Shown here: positions 1 to 8,644 of the stretch, in pieces
Numbering within the stretch: position 1 is the stretch's first letter
How the letters are laid out: each line of letters begins with the position of its first letter
Assembly (NCBI GenBank): GCA_040758525.1
Contig: JBFLVQ010000070.1
Span: 1 to 23,278 of the forward strand
Length of the DNA: 23,278 nucleotides
Source of the DNA: JBFLVQ01 sp040758525
Lineage (GTDB): Bacteria > Acidobacteriota > Blastocatellia > Chloracidobacteriales > JADJPF01
Direction of reading: 5' to 3'
Made by a program: the position numbers and the translations under genes
The notes under the pieces: generated by a model
What the model was told of the DNA's origin: nothing
Seen by the model: only the letters and a program-made list of their open reading frames with translations
Database searches by the model: none

Positions 1-2
1 GG

Positions 3-146
3 TGGACACCAGGATTATTCCCCTATTGGGCAGATCGCTTAAATCTACCAAATAGAGGAACAATCTTGACGCCCAACGTAATCATAGTGGTCTTGGACTA
101 TCTCAGAGAATATAGACGCAGGCAATGCCCGCTTCTTCTCATATAG
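3..146 (+). CDS. Possible C-terminal end of a gene entering from the left
   Basis: Plus-strand frame 3 is open from the window edge for 47 codons to a TAG at 144-146. The fragment reads like protein in places (TPGLFPYWADRL, then a hydrophobic stretch and an Arg-rich tail), but I recognise no family and no start lies inside the window. It would end convergently, overlapping the stop of the minus-strand gene that ends at 139 by 8 nt. An open frame this short can arise by chance, so this is only a possibility; the sequence to the left would decide it. Confidence 0.2.
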   Translation, partial: WTPGLFPYWADRLNLPNRGTILTPNVIIVVLDYLREYRRRQCPLLLI

Positions 147-498
147 GTATTCCCAAAGCAGCAGAAAATATCCCAAGGTAGATAAATCTAAACAAAATAA
201 TTAAACTCACTAGCGCACCAATAGCAGGCAGCCATTTCTCCCTTTTGTCTTTTGCCAGTAATGCCAATTTTGATAATAGAATAGTCTCTAGAATTGAAGC
301 AGGATATATCCATAGCCCGGCAAATATCAATAAATTCTGAAAGTACTCCCCTTCTCTAGATCGCCATTTCATACTTCCACCACCAGCATACTCTAAGTGG
401 AAGCGTTGTAGCATATCGCCACCCCAATAATTTATTATTTCAATAATAGCAACTGCTATTATCATGTAGATGAATATTCTTTCTGCCCATTTTTTCAT
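139..498 (-). CDS. Small integral membrane protein, unknown function
   Basis: 119 aa starting at an ATG. I do not recognise a family. Three hydrophobic segments are visible: about residues 7-24 (IFIYMIIAVAIIEIINYW), 52-72 and 91-116. A short basic loop (KDKREK) separates the last two, so a three-helix inner-membrane protein is likely. No clear Shine-Dalgarno sequence precedes the start, and the gene begins 58 nt after the HEAGH protein upstream, so it may be translated from a shared message. No catalytic motif is visible. The reading frame is clean and hydrophobic throughout, which makes a real gene likely. Confidence 0.55.
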   Translation of the reverse strand: MKKWAERIFIYMIIAVAIIEIINYWGGDMLQRFHLEYAGGGSMKWRSREGEYFQNLLIFAGLWIYPASILETILLSKLALLAKDKREKWLPAIGALVSLIILFRFIYLGIFSAALGIPI

Positions 499-556
499 TT
501 TAGCTTAAAATTAACTAATGGCTTTGCGTTAAACCACAGTTTGTGTAAATAGACTC

Positions 557-1069
557 TTATTCTCTAGCAGATTCTTCTTTAATGCGAGAGCTATACAAGG
601 CAAATAGTGTTGCTGCAATAATGGTCAGAGTACCTAAAAGTCGAATTACTAAAGAGATCCTTGGTGTGTAATTTAATAGGCCTAATTCAGTTAAAATATA
701 GTTCCAATCATGTATTCTATCTCCATTGCCAACTAGTGGTAATTGCATAGCAACAGCATCGCCAGCATAAACCGAAATATTTAACAGATTTTGACCAACC
801 CAATTTACCGTTAATGCTCCTGAGTAGTTATCCTCCTGATAAATAAAATATGCCACAAATGTTGTTGGCATTATTACCTGTATTAATGATCCGCCCAATA
901 CACTAAAGAATTCCCCCAATGGTGAAAATACTAGATGCCCAGCTTCATGAACAAAGAGATTAACACCATCAATTAATCTCCATTGAAAAGGTGCTATCGC
1001 ACACCAAGCAAAATATATCCCTACCAATAATGCTATACCAACTTTAGCTAAATTAAACTTTGATCCCAT
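557..1069 (-). CDS. M50-like membrane protein with HEAGH zinc-binding motif
   Basis: I place the start at the ATG at 1067-1069 (170 aa). It is preceded by a strong GGGAGGTGAG ribosome site 7 nt upstream, whereas an in-frame TTG at 1126 directly abuts the stop of the preceding gene and has no such site. The protein has an N-terminal helix (about residues 8-26), then FVHEAGHLVF with H41, E42 and H45, the HExxH zinc signature of membrane metalloproteases. Further hydrophobic segments lie at about 55-77 and 133-157. A short GxxxG-like segment and NWVGQN follow. The motif embedded in a membrane segment recalls the M50/site-2-protease class. A third zinc ligand (for example D in an NPxPDG motif) is not evident, so a non-proteolytic relative is possible. 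It lies between the deacetylase and another small membrane protein, all co-directional. Confidence 0.65.
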   Translation of the reverse strand: MGSKFNLAKVGIALLVGIYFAWCAIAPFQWRLIDGVNLFVHEAGHLVFSPLGEFFSVLGGSLIQVIMPTTFVAYFIYQEDNYSGALTVNWVGQNLLNISVYAGDAVAMQLPLVGNGDRIHDWNYILTELGLLNYTPRISLVIRLLGTLTIIAATLFALYSSRIKEESARE

Positions 1070-1126
1070 CTGGCTCACCTCCCACGGTTTTACTCTGGCA
1101 ATATAGACAGAGACTCTTTTGACCAA

Positions 1127-2074
1127 CTATTTTGCTTGGAATAGTTCGATAATAAATTTTGGTGGATCTGGATCATCTCTGTAAGAGAGATCTTTACCAA
1201 GAGTAATCACCCATCTGTGCAGCCAAGATATACCTGCTGCGCCTACATACTCATCTTTAATTTGATAGGCTTTATCTTGTAAGGCTTGATCTAGTGTGAT
1301 GAAAGAGTAGCCACGCTTTTTCAGCCTCAGGATCATCTCGTCCATACTATCAGCATTGATTTCGTTGACATGAATTAGGAAAATCTGCTTTATCTCATGT
1401 CCAAACAACTTTTCAGAACGCCGCTCGTAATAATCAAACTTTGTATCAAGATGATCAAGATAAGCGGCTCGGATTCGCTGTGCTAATGCTTCATCTCTCT
1501 TCTGTTTCGCCTTTCTGTAGATGTCTGCGAAAACATAGTCTTCATGCTCAATAGTGAATGGTGCAATCTCATAATCACGAGATTTTAGAAATGCTTGGAA
1601 CGCTTCCTTAGTCTCTTTAGTAGTGCCAGTATGATTGTATGGATAACGGAAGTATAACTTATTGAAACCTCGCTCTTGCATAAGCTGACGGGTAACCACT
1701 TCTCCATGAATTACATCATCCATATATTGTGGCAATGACATTTTATTTAAGTCAGCATGAGAAAATGTATGATTGCCTAATGACATTCCCGCGTCCAGCC
1801 ACATTCGCAATATATTGATACGAGCATCTATTTCACCTTTGAAATAGAGTTTGCGCTCATTTACAAAACCAATCGCAGGAACATGATTTGTAACCAGTGA
1901 CGAAAGTAGTTTTTGTGTGATTCTCTGGATCTCTTCAAGATTGGTTGAATCTTGATCGATCGGCAGATCATCTATAGTAAATGCTACTTCACGATGTGTA
2001 GATTGTGCTTTTAATGTCAAGTAATTACTGCACAACACACAAATCAGCAGAGAAAACAGGCAAAACTTTCTCAT
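1127..2074 (-). CDS. Secreted NodB-type polysaccharide deacetylase
   Basis: 315 aa with a clear signal peptide (basic start, hydrophobic core at about 4-22, probable cleavage near LKA-QS). Members of this carbohydrate esterase 4 fold remove N- or O-acetyl groups from polysaccharides using a metal. Motif 1 is TIDD (D35, D36), where TFDD is usual. Motif 2 is HTFSH (H102, H106). Motif 3 is RYPYN at 143-147, where RxPYG is usual. H235 in LIHVNE fits the catalytic-histidine motif. An insertion of about 60 residues (160-220, charged and helical) lies before that histidine. The metal ligands D36, H102 and H106 are all present, so activity is plausible. The start is supported by AGGAG 6 nt upstream of the ATG. 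It is transcribed divergently from the GcvT operon. The natural substrate cannot be read from the sequence. Confidence 0.85.
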   Translation of the reverse strand: MRKFCLFSLLICVLCSNYLTLKAQSTHREVAFTIDDLPIDQDSTNLEEIQRITQKLLSSLVTNHVPAIGFVNERKLYFKGEIDARINILRMWLDAGMSLGNHTFSHADLNKMSLPQYMDDVIHGEVVTRQLMQERGFNKLYFRYPYNHTGTTKETKEAFQAFLKSRDYEIAPFTIEHEDYVFADIYRKAKQKRDEALAQRIRAAYLDHLDTKFDYYERRSEKLFGHEIKQIFLIHVNEINADSMDEMILRLKKRGYSFITLDQALQDKAYQIKDEYVGAAGISWLHRWVITLGKDLSYRDDPDPPKFIIELFQAK

Positions 2075-2283
2075 GATATCTCCTTATAAAGTGATCCTGA
2101 TTGATTTTGCGTCAGCTTCCCAAGCGAAGCAATCAAATATTGTTAAACCGAAAAATTGGTAAAAATAATAAGCTCTGTATTGATAGAGAGTTTCCATTGA
2201 TAGTAGCAGCGTTGCATAGTATTATTGGGCAGTGACAAGAGAGCCTACACTTCACTGCGGCGAAAATGTCAAAAAATAAAGTA

Positions 2284-2316
2284 GAGATTAGGACACTCCG
2301 ATCAATCTCTAATCTC
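2284..2316 (+). promoter_or_regulatory. 8-bp inverted repeat in the leader of the GcvT operon
   Basis: GAGATTAG at 2284-2291 pairs with CTAATCTC at 2309-2316, ending 16 nt before the ATG at 2333, just ahead of the AGAGG ribosome site. It could be a leader hairpin or an operator. The conserved core of a glycine riboswitch is not recognisable here. Confidence 0.25.
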
Positions 2317-2332
2317 AAAAACAAGAGGCATC

Positions 2333-3532
2333 ATGCTTAAGCAGACCCCTTTTCATTCCCGTACGTCAGCACTAATGCAGGCCAATCAGTGGCGACGCTG
2401 GGCAGGCTATACGGCAGCCAGCGCATATGAGATGACGCACGATCGGGAATATCTTGCGCTACGTAACGCCTGTGTCCTGATCGATGTCTCGCCGCTCTGC
2501 AAATATCAGATCACTGGTAAGGATAGTTTACGCTTTCTTAATCGCCTGGTAACCCGTGATGTCAGTAAATGCTCGATAGGTGGCATGCTCTATACCCCCT
2601 GGTGCAATTCGGCAGGTAAGATTATTGATGATGGTACAATCGCACATTTGGGTGAGAATCGCTATCGTCTTACCTCAGCAGAGCCAAATCTGCGCTGGTT
2701 GCAAGACAACACAATTGGCATGCAGGTTCAGATCGAGGATGTCTGCGAGCAGATTGCTTCACTTGCTCTGCAAGGTCCCAAATCACGCCAATTGCTGATG
2801 ACACTCACTGATGCACCACTTGCCGACCTTAAGTATTACCGCTTTGTCAACACGGTAATTGCAGATATACCAGTGATGATATCGCGCACCGGCTATACTG
2901 GTGATCTAGGTTATGAGTTATGGCTAAGTGCCGAGCGTGCTAGCGCCGAGCGTGTATGGGACAGACTGATTGCAGCCGGGCGTGCATTTGCATTGCAGCC
3001 AGCCGGGATCTGGGCGCTGGATGTTGCACGTATCGAGGCAGGGCTGATCATGCTTGATGTAGATTACACACCAGCCAATAAAGCCATGATTGAAGCACAA
3101 ACTTCCACTCCGCTCGAACTCGGCCTTGGTTGGGCAATAAGTTGGAACAAAGGGAACTTTGTTGGACACAAAGCGCTACTGGCTGAGCGTGCTTGTGGTT
3201 CAACAATTATGCTAGTAGGGTTGGAGATCGATCACACTGAATTCGAGCATCAACACCATGTCCTAGGTCTACCGGTTCCCTACCCTTTCATAGCCTGGCG
3301 TACAATGATTCCACTATACGCTAATGGCACTCAGGTAGGTTATGCAACCAGCGGTGTCTGGTCTCCAACTCTGAAAAAATATATTGTTTTAGCACATCTC
3401 AAACCCCAATATGCCACCCCCGGTAGTGAGGTCACGATCGATCTTGATGTTGATCGCTTCCGCCGTCCTTTTAAGGCTAAGGTGACGGGGCTGCCATTTT
3501 TCAATCCGCCACGAAAGAAAGATATTTTATGA
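2333..3532 (+). CDS. GcvT-like aminomethyltransferase family protein
   Basis: 399 aa, the usual length for the T-protein fold that moves a one-carbon unit from an aminomethyl group to tetrahydrofolate. Visible family features are the N-terminal RNACVLIDVSPLCKYQITG segment, CNSAGKIIDDGT (the region carrying the catalytic aspartate), SRTGYTGDLGYELW around residue 185, and ALDVARIEAGL followed by the C-terminal barrel with a WSPTLKKY segment. The start is an ATG with AGAGG upstream. The stop overlaps the next start (ATGA), so translation is coupled. The neighbours are two flavoproteins rather than GcvH or GcvP. This argues against the glycine cleavage complex and for a T-protein relative acting with an amine- or methyl-oxidising flavoenzyme, as in sarcosine and dimethylglycine oxidases. 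That role is inference; membership of the fold is secure. Confidence 0.85.
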   Translation: MLKQTPFHSRTSALMQANQWRRWAGYTAASAYEMTHDREYLALRNACVLIDVSPLCKYQITGKDSLRFLNRLVTRDVSKCSIGGMLYTPWCNSAGKIIDDGTIAHLGENRYRLTSAEPNLRWLQDNTIGMQVQIEDVCEQIASLALQGPKSRQLLMTLTDAPLADLKYYRFVNTVIADIPVMISRTGYTGDLGYELWLSAERASAERVWDRLIAAGRAFALQPAGIWALDVARIEAGLIMLDVDYTPANKAMIEAQTSTPLELGLGWAISWNKGNFVGHKALLAERACGSTIMLVGLEIDHTEFEHQHHVLGLPVPYPFIAWRTMIPLYANGTQVGYATSGVWSPTLKKYIVLAHLKPQYATPGSEVTIDLDVDRFRRPFKAKVTGLPFFNPPRKKDIL

Positions 3533-5115
3533 ATAACCAACGCTATGATGCCATCGTGATAGGTGGTGGCCACAACGGTTTAGTTAATGCTGCTTATCTT
3601 GCCAAAGCAGGTAAGCGAGTGTTAGTGCTAGAACGACGTCACACTGTAGGCGGGGCAACAATCACAGAAGAGATCTATGCTGGCTTCAAATACCTGATCG
3701 CCTCATATCTGATCAGCCTGTTACGTCCAGAAGTGATCCAGGAGCTAGAGCTAGCGCGTCATGGATTGGAGCTCATGCCGCTAGAAAGCACCTTTGTGCC
3801 ATTGCTTGATGGCAATTATCTAGCCGACTGGCCAGACCATGATGCCACAAAACATGAGATTGCTCGTCACTCCCAGCGCGATGCAGAAGCCTACGAAGAA
3901 TATTCGCGTACTATGCGGCGTCTAGCCCTTGCCTTGCGTCCATTGCTAGGTCTGATCCCACCAGATCCAACATCGCTTACTCCTAAGGATCTGGAAACTA
4001 TGGCGAAGGTAAGCGACACTTTCCACCAGTTGAAGAAAGAGGATTTTTACCTGCTGGCACGTCTGATGACGATGAGTGCAGCCGATTTTCTCGATGAATG
4101 GTTCGAGTCTGCACCGCTCAAAGGTACCAAATCGACCAGTGGTATTATTGGTACCTTCCTGGGCCCACGTTCGCCAGGAACCGGCTATGTATTACTGCAC
4201 CATTATCTAGGTGAGGTAGATGGTGTGTTTCGCAACTGGGGTTTTGCTCGCGGTGGCACCGGTGCACTAAGCCAGGCGATTGCCAGTGCAGCGCGTGAGG
4301 CTGGTGTTGAAATCAAGGTTAACACTCCCATTGCACAGGTGATCATCAAGAATGGTGTAGCAATAGGTGTGGTAAGTGAGAATGGTGATGAATACAGTGC
4401 CGACATTGTTGTCTCGAACCTTGATGTAAAGCGTACTTTTACCCAGTTGGTTGAGACCCATCACCTGCCTGATGAATTTGTTCATGATGTAAAACGCTTT
4501 CGTATCAGTAGCCCAGCCTGTAAGGTTAACCTAGCACTAGATGGCTTGCCTGAATTCACATCACTACCAAAAGGCAAAGAGGCGCTACTACGTGGCTCGA
4601 TTGAGATCGCACCCAGTGTGGATTATCTGGAACGTGCCTATGATGATGCTAAGTATGGTGGCTGGTCGCGCAAGCCTTTTATGGATGCGCTCATTCCTTC
4701 ATTGCTCGATCCTGGTATGGCACCACCTGGCAAACATGTGATGTCTATGTTTGTGCAATATGCATCATCAGACCTAGAGGGTGGCTGGAACGAAGAGAAG
4801 AAGGCTCAATTCTTAAATGTGGTGATCGACACATTGGCCGAGTATGCGCCTAATCTGAAGAATATTATTCTGCATAAGCACATTATGACTCCATGGGATC
4901 TAGAACGAACCTTCGGTCTAACCGCTGGACATATCTTCCATGGTGAATTGGCGCTCCAGCAGATCTTCTTCTTACGCCCATCGCCACAATGGTCAAATTA
5001 CCGAACACCGATTCGCAATCTCTATATGTGCGGGAGTAGCACGCATCCTGGCGGCTGCATTACTGGTGCTCCAGGGCGTAATGCTGCGCTGGCCATTCTG
5101 GAGGATCACTCATGA
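3529..5115 (+). CDS. PYROXD2/phytoene-desaturase-like FAD-dependent oxidoreductase, first of a pair
   Basis: 528 aa. The N-terminus carries an intact Rossmann FAD motif, GGGHNG at 12-17, followed by YLAKAGKRVLVLERR and the GGAT element at about 40-43. The C-terminus has the second FAD-binding stretch, YMCGSSTHPGGCITG (about 499-513). The middle part, including GGTGALSQAIASAAREAG, matches the PYROXD2-type branch of the CrtI-like flavoprotein superfamily. The ATG overlaps the stop of the GcvT-like gene by 4 nt. Members oxidise C-C or C-N bonds with FAD; the substrate is unknown. A carotenoid role is unlikely because no phytoene synthase or other carotenoid gene is nearby. Pairing with a GcvT-like protein hints at oxidation of a methylamine-type substrate (inference). 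Confidence 0.85.
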   Translation: MNNQRYDAIVIGGGHNGLVNAAYLAKAGKRVLVLERRHTVGGATITEEIYAGFKYLIASYLISLLRPEVIQELELARHGLELMPLESTFVPLLDGNYLADWPDHDATKHEIARHSQRDAEAYEEYSRTMRRLALALRPLLGLIPPDPTSLTPKDLETMAKVSDTFHQLKKEDFYLLARLMTMSAADFLDEWFESAPLKGTKSTSGIIGTFLGPRSPGTGYVLLHHYLGEVDGVFRNWGFARGGTGALSQAIASAAREAGVEIKVNTPIAQVIIKNGVAIGVVSENGDEYSADIVVSNLDVKRTFTQLVETHHLPDEFVHDVKRFRISSPACKVNLALDGLPEFTSLPKGKEALLRGSIEIAPSVDYLERAYDDAKYGGWSRKPFMDALIPSLLDPGMAPPGKHVMSMFVQYASSDLEGGWNEEKKAQFLNVVIDTLAEYAPNLKNIILHKHIMTPWDLERTFGLTAGHIFHGELALQQIFFLRPSPQWSNYRTPIRNLYMCGSSTHPGGCITGAPGRNAALAILEDHS

Positions 5116-6668
5116 CCGCCTACGATACAATTCTGTTAGGCTCCTCGCCCAATGCGCTTGTCGCCGCAGCCTATCTCGCTAGAGCCGGACAGCGAGTACT
5201 GGTGTTAGAGCCCTCGGCACATATTGGTGGGGCAATGGCAACAGTCCACTTTGCCGATGGTTTTCAAGCTGACCTCAGCTTGATGAGCGGGCGTCTTGAT
5301 CGAAATATCATTCGCGATCTACAACTAGAGGAGCATAGACTAGAGATCATTGAGCGCGACACGCTCACTAGTCTATTGCCAAATCGGCGTAGCTTTACCC
5401 TACCGATAAATCGAGAAGCTGCTGCAACAGTGCTCCGCAACTTTGCCCCTAACGATGCGGTCCACTATGGACGCTTTATGCAACTACTCGACGTAGCGAG
5501 CGACTTCTTGCAGAACGCCTATGCTATTACACCACCACAAGCATATCATCCTTCGGATGCTGAAGTGTCTAAGCTGATGACATTGGTGGGCCAACTGCGT
5601 GGCTATGGTCGCCGTGAGATGAGCGAAGTAATGCGCCTGCTGGTGATCTCAGCACGTGATCTATTAGATGAATGGTTTGAGAACACGGAACTGAAAGGTC
5701 TGCTTGGGAGCATAAGTGTGCGTGGGTTAATGCAAGGCCCCTTTGCTAGTGGCACAACCTTCAATCTGTTACATCATTTAGCTATTGGCGATGGTTATTT
5801 TCGTGCTACCGCTAAAGGTGGTGTTGGCGCAATCAGTCGAGCGCTAGCCGCAGCAGCACAGAACTATAAAGCCGAACTACGTACCAATATCAAGACGATG
5901 TGTGTGGTTTTGAAAGATGGTGTTGCGACTGGCGTACAATTAGACAATGGCGAAATGATAGACGCAACAGTGGTGATCTCCGACTACGATGCACGTTACA
6001 CCTTTACACAATTGATCGCCCCACATGAGTTAGAGCCAGAATTCAATCGTGCTGTGCAGCATATACGCTACAATGGTGCTGTTGCCCGTATTAACTTGGC
6101 TTTACGTGAATTGCCTAACTTTGTTGGTATTGGCTCCTCTCTTAGCGAAGAGGCGTTACGGGGCACACTAGTGATTGCCCCAAGCCTGATGCAGATCGAA
6201 AAAGCCTTTGATCGCGCAAAATATCGTGATCTATCAGATCAGCCTTATCTTGAAGTGAGTATCCCCAGCTTAGCCGATCCAACACTAGCGCCTGCGGGAA
6301 AACATGTTATGTCTATCTGGTTGCAATATGCGCCTTATCGTGGTGGTATCGATGCGCAACGTGTGTGTGAGCTGGCACTAGCACGACTAAGCGAGTTTGC
6401 GCCGAATCTGCGACCGCTTGTGTTACACACACAGGTTTTCACGCCACATGACTTTGAGACACGCTTCCATTTAAGCGAAGGCCATTTGTATGGTGGCGAT
6501 ATGAGCTTGGCGCAAGCCTTTTTCCTACGCCCGATCCCTGGCTTAGCCCAATATCGCACTCCTATCGAGCATCTATATATATGCGGCGCAGCGACACATC
6601 CAGGCGGCGGTATAAGCGGTCTGGGAGGCCGAAATGTAGCAAACCAAGTTCTGAGCCATGAGTTTTGA
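5112..6668 (+). CDS. PYROXD2-like oxidoreductase, second of a pair, degenerate Rossmann motif
   Basis: 518 aa, clearly paralogous to the preceding protein along its whole length (shared features include LLDEWFENTELKG, KGGVGAISRALAAAA and HLYICGAATHPGGGISG near the C-terminus). The start overlaps the preceding stop (ATGA) and has GGAGG 7 nt upstream, so the pair should be made in equal amounts. The N-terminal dinucleotide-binding loop reads GSSPNA at 10-15 where the neighbour has GGGHNG, so the second and third glycines of GxGxxG are lost. The rest of the FAD fold (VLVLEPSAHIGGAM and the C-terminal FAD element) is retained. It may be a partner subunit with weak or no FAD binding, or bind FAD with a changed loop. 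The last codons lie inside a long hairpin. Confidence 0.85.
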   Translation: MTAYDTILLGSSPNALVAAAYLARAGQRVLVLEPSAHIGGAMATVHFADGFQADLSLMSGRLDRNIIRDLQLEEHRLEIIERDTLTSLLPNRRSFTLPINREAAATVLRNFAPNDAVHYGRFMQLLDVASDFLQNAYAITPPQAYHPSDAEVSKLMTLVGQLRGYGRREMSEVMRLLVISARDLLDEWFENTELKGLLGSISVRGLMQGPFASGTTFNLLHHLAIGDGYFRATAKGGVGAISRALAAAAQNYKAELRTNIKTMCVVLKDGVATGVQLDNGEMIDATVVISDYDARYTFTQLIAPHELEPEFNRAVQHIRYNGAVARINLALRELPNFVGIGSSLSEEALRGTLVIAPSLMQIEKAFDRAKYRDLSDQPYLEVSIPSLADPTLAPAGKHVMSIWLQYAPYRGGIDAQRVCELALARLSEFAPNLRPLVLHTQVFTPHDFETRFHLSEGHLYGGDMSLAQAFFLRPIPGLAQYRTPIEHLYICGAATHPGGGISGLGGRNVANQVLSHEF

Positions 6669-6704
6669 GTTAAGAATAGATTATTCTCTAACTCAAAACT
6701 CATG
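6657..6704. terminator. Very long hairpin between convergent genes
   Basis: Positions 6657-6672 are the exact reverse complement of 6689-6704 (16 bp). The stem continues inward as AGAATA/TATTCT with a single bulged C at 6688 and a 3-nt loop GAT, giving 22 bp in all. It lies where the second flavoprotein gene (ending 6668) meets secD (ending 6722 on the other strand) and includes the last codons and the stop of the former. Neither strand has a U-run directly after it, so it is not a textbook intrinsic terminator. A bidirectional transcript end or 3'-stabilising structure is the likeliest role. Confidence 0.6.
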
Positions 6705-6721
6705 GCTATAAAAAATAGTGG

Positions 6722-8368
6722 TTAAATGCTCAGGCTAAGTATCTCACCCCGACGTCGATTCAACCAGAGCGCAAAGATCGTCTTAGAGACATAGGTTGCT
6801 GTAAAAATATTTGCGATCAGGCCAGCAACTAATGTAATGGCAAACCCACGAATTGGTCCTGTACCAAACACAAAAAGAAAGAAGGCTGACACTACTGTAG
6901 TAACATGCGTGTCAATAATGGTTAGAAATGCTTTATTGAAGCCCATCTCGATCGCCTGTAAGATCTTTTTCTCGCACTTCAACTCTTCCCTGATCCGTTC
7001 AAAGATCAACACATTGGAATCGACTGCCATACCAATGGTAAGAATAATGCCAGCAATACCTGGCAAAGTCAGAGTAGCCTTAAATAGTGCTAGCGCAGCA
7101 AGGAGAAAGATCAGATTCAACAGCAATGCGATAATCGCATTCAAACCTGCAACACGATAGTAGAAGACCATAAACGCCATAATTAAGATCAGACCAGCGA
7201 TCGATGCCGTGATACCCTGGCGAATGGAATCAGCTCCCAGTGATGGCCCCACCGTGCGTTCTTCTAAGTAGATCACTCTGGCCGGCAATACCCCAGAATT
7301 AAGTGTTAAGGCTAGCGCTTCGGCGCTCTCTTTGGTGAAATCTCCAACGATCCGCCCATGATCGCTAATACGATTCTGAATTGATGGCCAGGATTTAATC
7401 TTCCCGTCCAACACAATCGCCAACTGCCGGCCAATATTGGCGCCTGTCCAATTGCCAAACCGTTCTGCACTACTAGGATTAAGGGAAAACTGGATCTCAT
7501 ATTTATCAGTAGTGAACTCGGAAGCTACCAAGACAGCCTCGCGCATATCTATACCTGTGATGATGGGAAGTTTCTCGACGGCGAGAAATCCAGTTTCACC
7601 TTGTTCTGTTGATATTGCCAGCACCTCACTGTCTGATGTAACAGCAGCAATCGCTTCTTCTCTGGTGTTAAATGGAATTCCCTGACCAATGACTGCTTTC
7701 AATTCTAACTTCGATTGAGCGTTAACTAGCTTCTTAACTCGCTCTGGATCGGCAACTCCAGGCAATTGCAACAAGATCTGATGAGCATCGGCACGACCAT
7801 GCGATTGTAGTACCTTCTCAGAGACGCCCATTGCATCCACACGATTATCGATGATATCCATTGCTTGTTTCATGGCCTGGCGACCACGTGCTTTAAGACT
7901 CTCCTCAGTCATTACAAAGATCAGTTTACGCCCATCCTGAGTGTGGCTTTGCCATTCTTGGCCTAATCTAGGCTGTAATATTTCTCGTGCGCGATTGAGA
8001 TCGCTTGAAGAGTTGAGCTCAATCGCAAACTCTCCAGTTTTGTTGGCGAAAAGTGGATTGGCTGTAATACCTGCCCGCTTAAGCTCGGACTCGGCATCAC
8101 GCAAACTATTATCGCTGATAGTCTGAATCAGTTCATCAACCTGCACTCGCATTAGTAGATGTAAACCACCTTTAAGATCCAGTCCTAGTCGTATATTTGA
8201 GACAAAATTCTGCTTTATTGCCGACCAGACTGTGAAATCCCTGAACATATCGCTTGCCGAACGCTTGCGACCCTGTTCATCGATATTGCGGGGAAAACAG
8301 ATCAACAGTATGCTCATCAGTGTAAACAGTAAGATAACGATTACCCTTCGAATAATATTTTTCCTCAT
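6722..8368 (-). CDS. secD: Protein translocase subunit SecD
   Basis: 548 aa, full length for a stand-alone SecD, which works with SecF at the SecYEG channel and uses the proton gradient to help move proteins across the inner membrane. There is a first helix at about 8-25, LGLDLKGGLHL at 61-71 (family hallmark), and the periplasmic P1 head at about 70-370 with an LNSGVLPA element. RTVGPSLGADSI (371-382) leads into the five C-terminal helices. GMAVDSNVLIFERIREE at 446-462 carries the conserved aspartate (D450) implicated in proton transport. The start ATG has AGGAA about 4 nt upstream. A small inverted repeat (GGTTGA...TCAACC, 8512-8528) lies in the upstream region. secF is normally the next gene, but here the gene downstream is convergent, so SecF must be encoded elsewhere. 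This may be a second SecD paralogue. Confidence 0.93.
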   Translation of the reverse strand: MRKNIIRRVIVILLFTLMSILLICFPRNIDEQGRKRSASDMFRDFTVWSAIKQNFVSNIRLGLDLKGGLHLLMRVQVDELIQTISDNSLRDAESELKRAGITANPLFANKTGEFAIELNSSSDLNRAREILQPRLGQEWQSHTQDGRKLIFVMTEESLKARGRQAMKQAMDIIDNRVDAMGVSEKVLQSHGRADAHQILLQLPGVADPERVKKLVNAQSKLELKAVIGQGIPFNTREEAIAAVTSDSEVLAISTEQGETGFLAVEKLPIITGIDMREAVLVASEFTTDKYEIQFSLNPSSAERFGNWTGANIGRQLAIVLDGKIKSWPSIQNRISDHGRIVGDFTKESAEALALTLNSGVLPARVIYLEERTVGPSLGADSIRQGITASIAGLILIMAFMVFYYRVAGLNAIIALLLNLIFLLAALALFKATLTLPGIAGIILTIGMAVDSNVLIFERIREELKCEKKILQAIEMGFNKAFLTIIDTHVTTVVSAFFLFVFGTGPIRGFAITLVAGLIANIFTATYVSKTIFALWLNRRRGEILSLSI

Positions 8369-8644
8369 AATTCCTATTCCTCATTGTTCTGAATGATCTA
8401 TCAACTATCCGCCGATAACAGAAGAAAGATAGACCTATGGTTAGTCACGAGAGAATGGATTAAACCACTCTTCTAGTAAGCAAAGGTTTGGGTATATGAA
8501 TCTAGCCCTCAGGTTGAAGCTCTCAACCAAGAACTAGACTATGCCATTAGGTTTTTTATTGAGTGGTAAACGAAGGCAGCAGTAGAGTGCCTATTATTTA
8601 GGCTCGCAGATTGTAATTTTTATGCTTGGAACTACTCGCCACCT

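Noticed and set aside
2133..2324. 63-codon minus-strand open frame in the gap between the deacetylase and GcvT-like genes
   Set aside because: It starts at TTG without a ribosome site and lies across the leader of the plus-strand operon; composition is not protein-like.
2333..3532. Authentic glycine cleavage T-protein (gcvT of the GCV system)
   Set aside because: No gcvH or gcvP adjoins it and it is translationally coupled to flavoproteins, so only family membership is claimed.
3529..6668. Carotenoid desaturase (CrtI) assignment for the two flavoproteins
   Set aside because: They resemble the PYROXD2 branch more than CrtI, and no phytoene synthase or other carotenoid gene is present; the partner is a GcvT-like protein.
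6335..6703. 122-codon minus-strand open frame under the end of the second flavoprotein gene
   Set aside because: It is antisense to conserved FAD-binding sequence, begins inside the long hairpin, and its product has an implausible Pro/Arg/Cys-rich composition.
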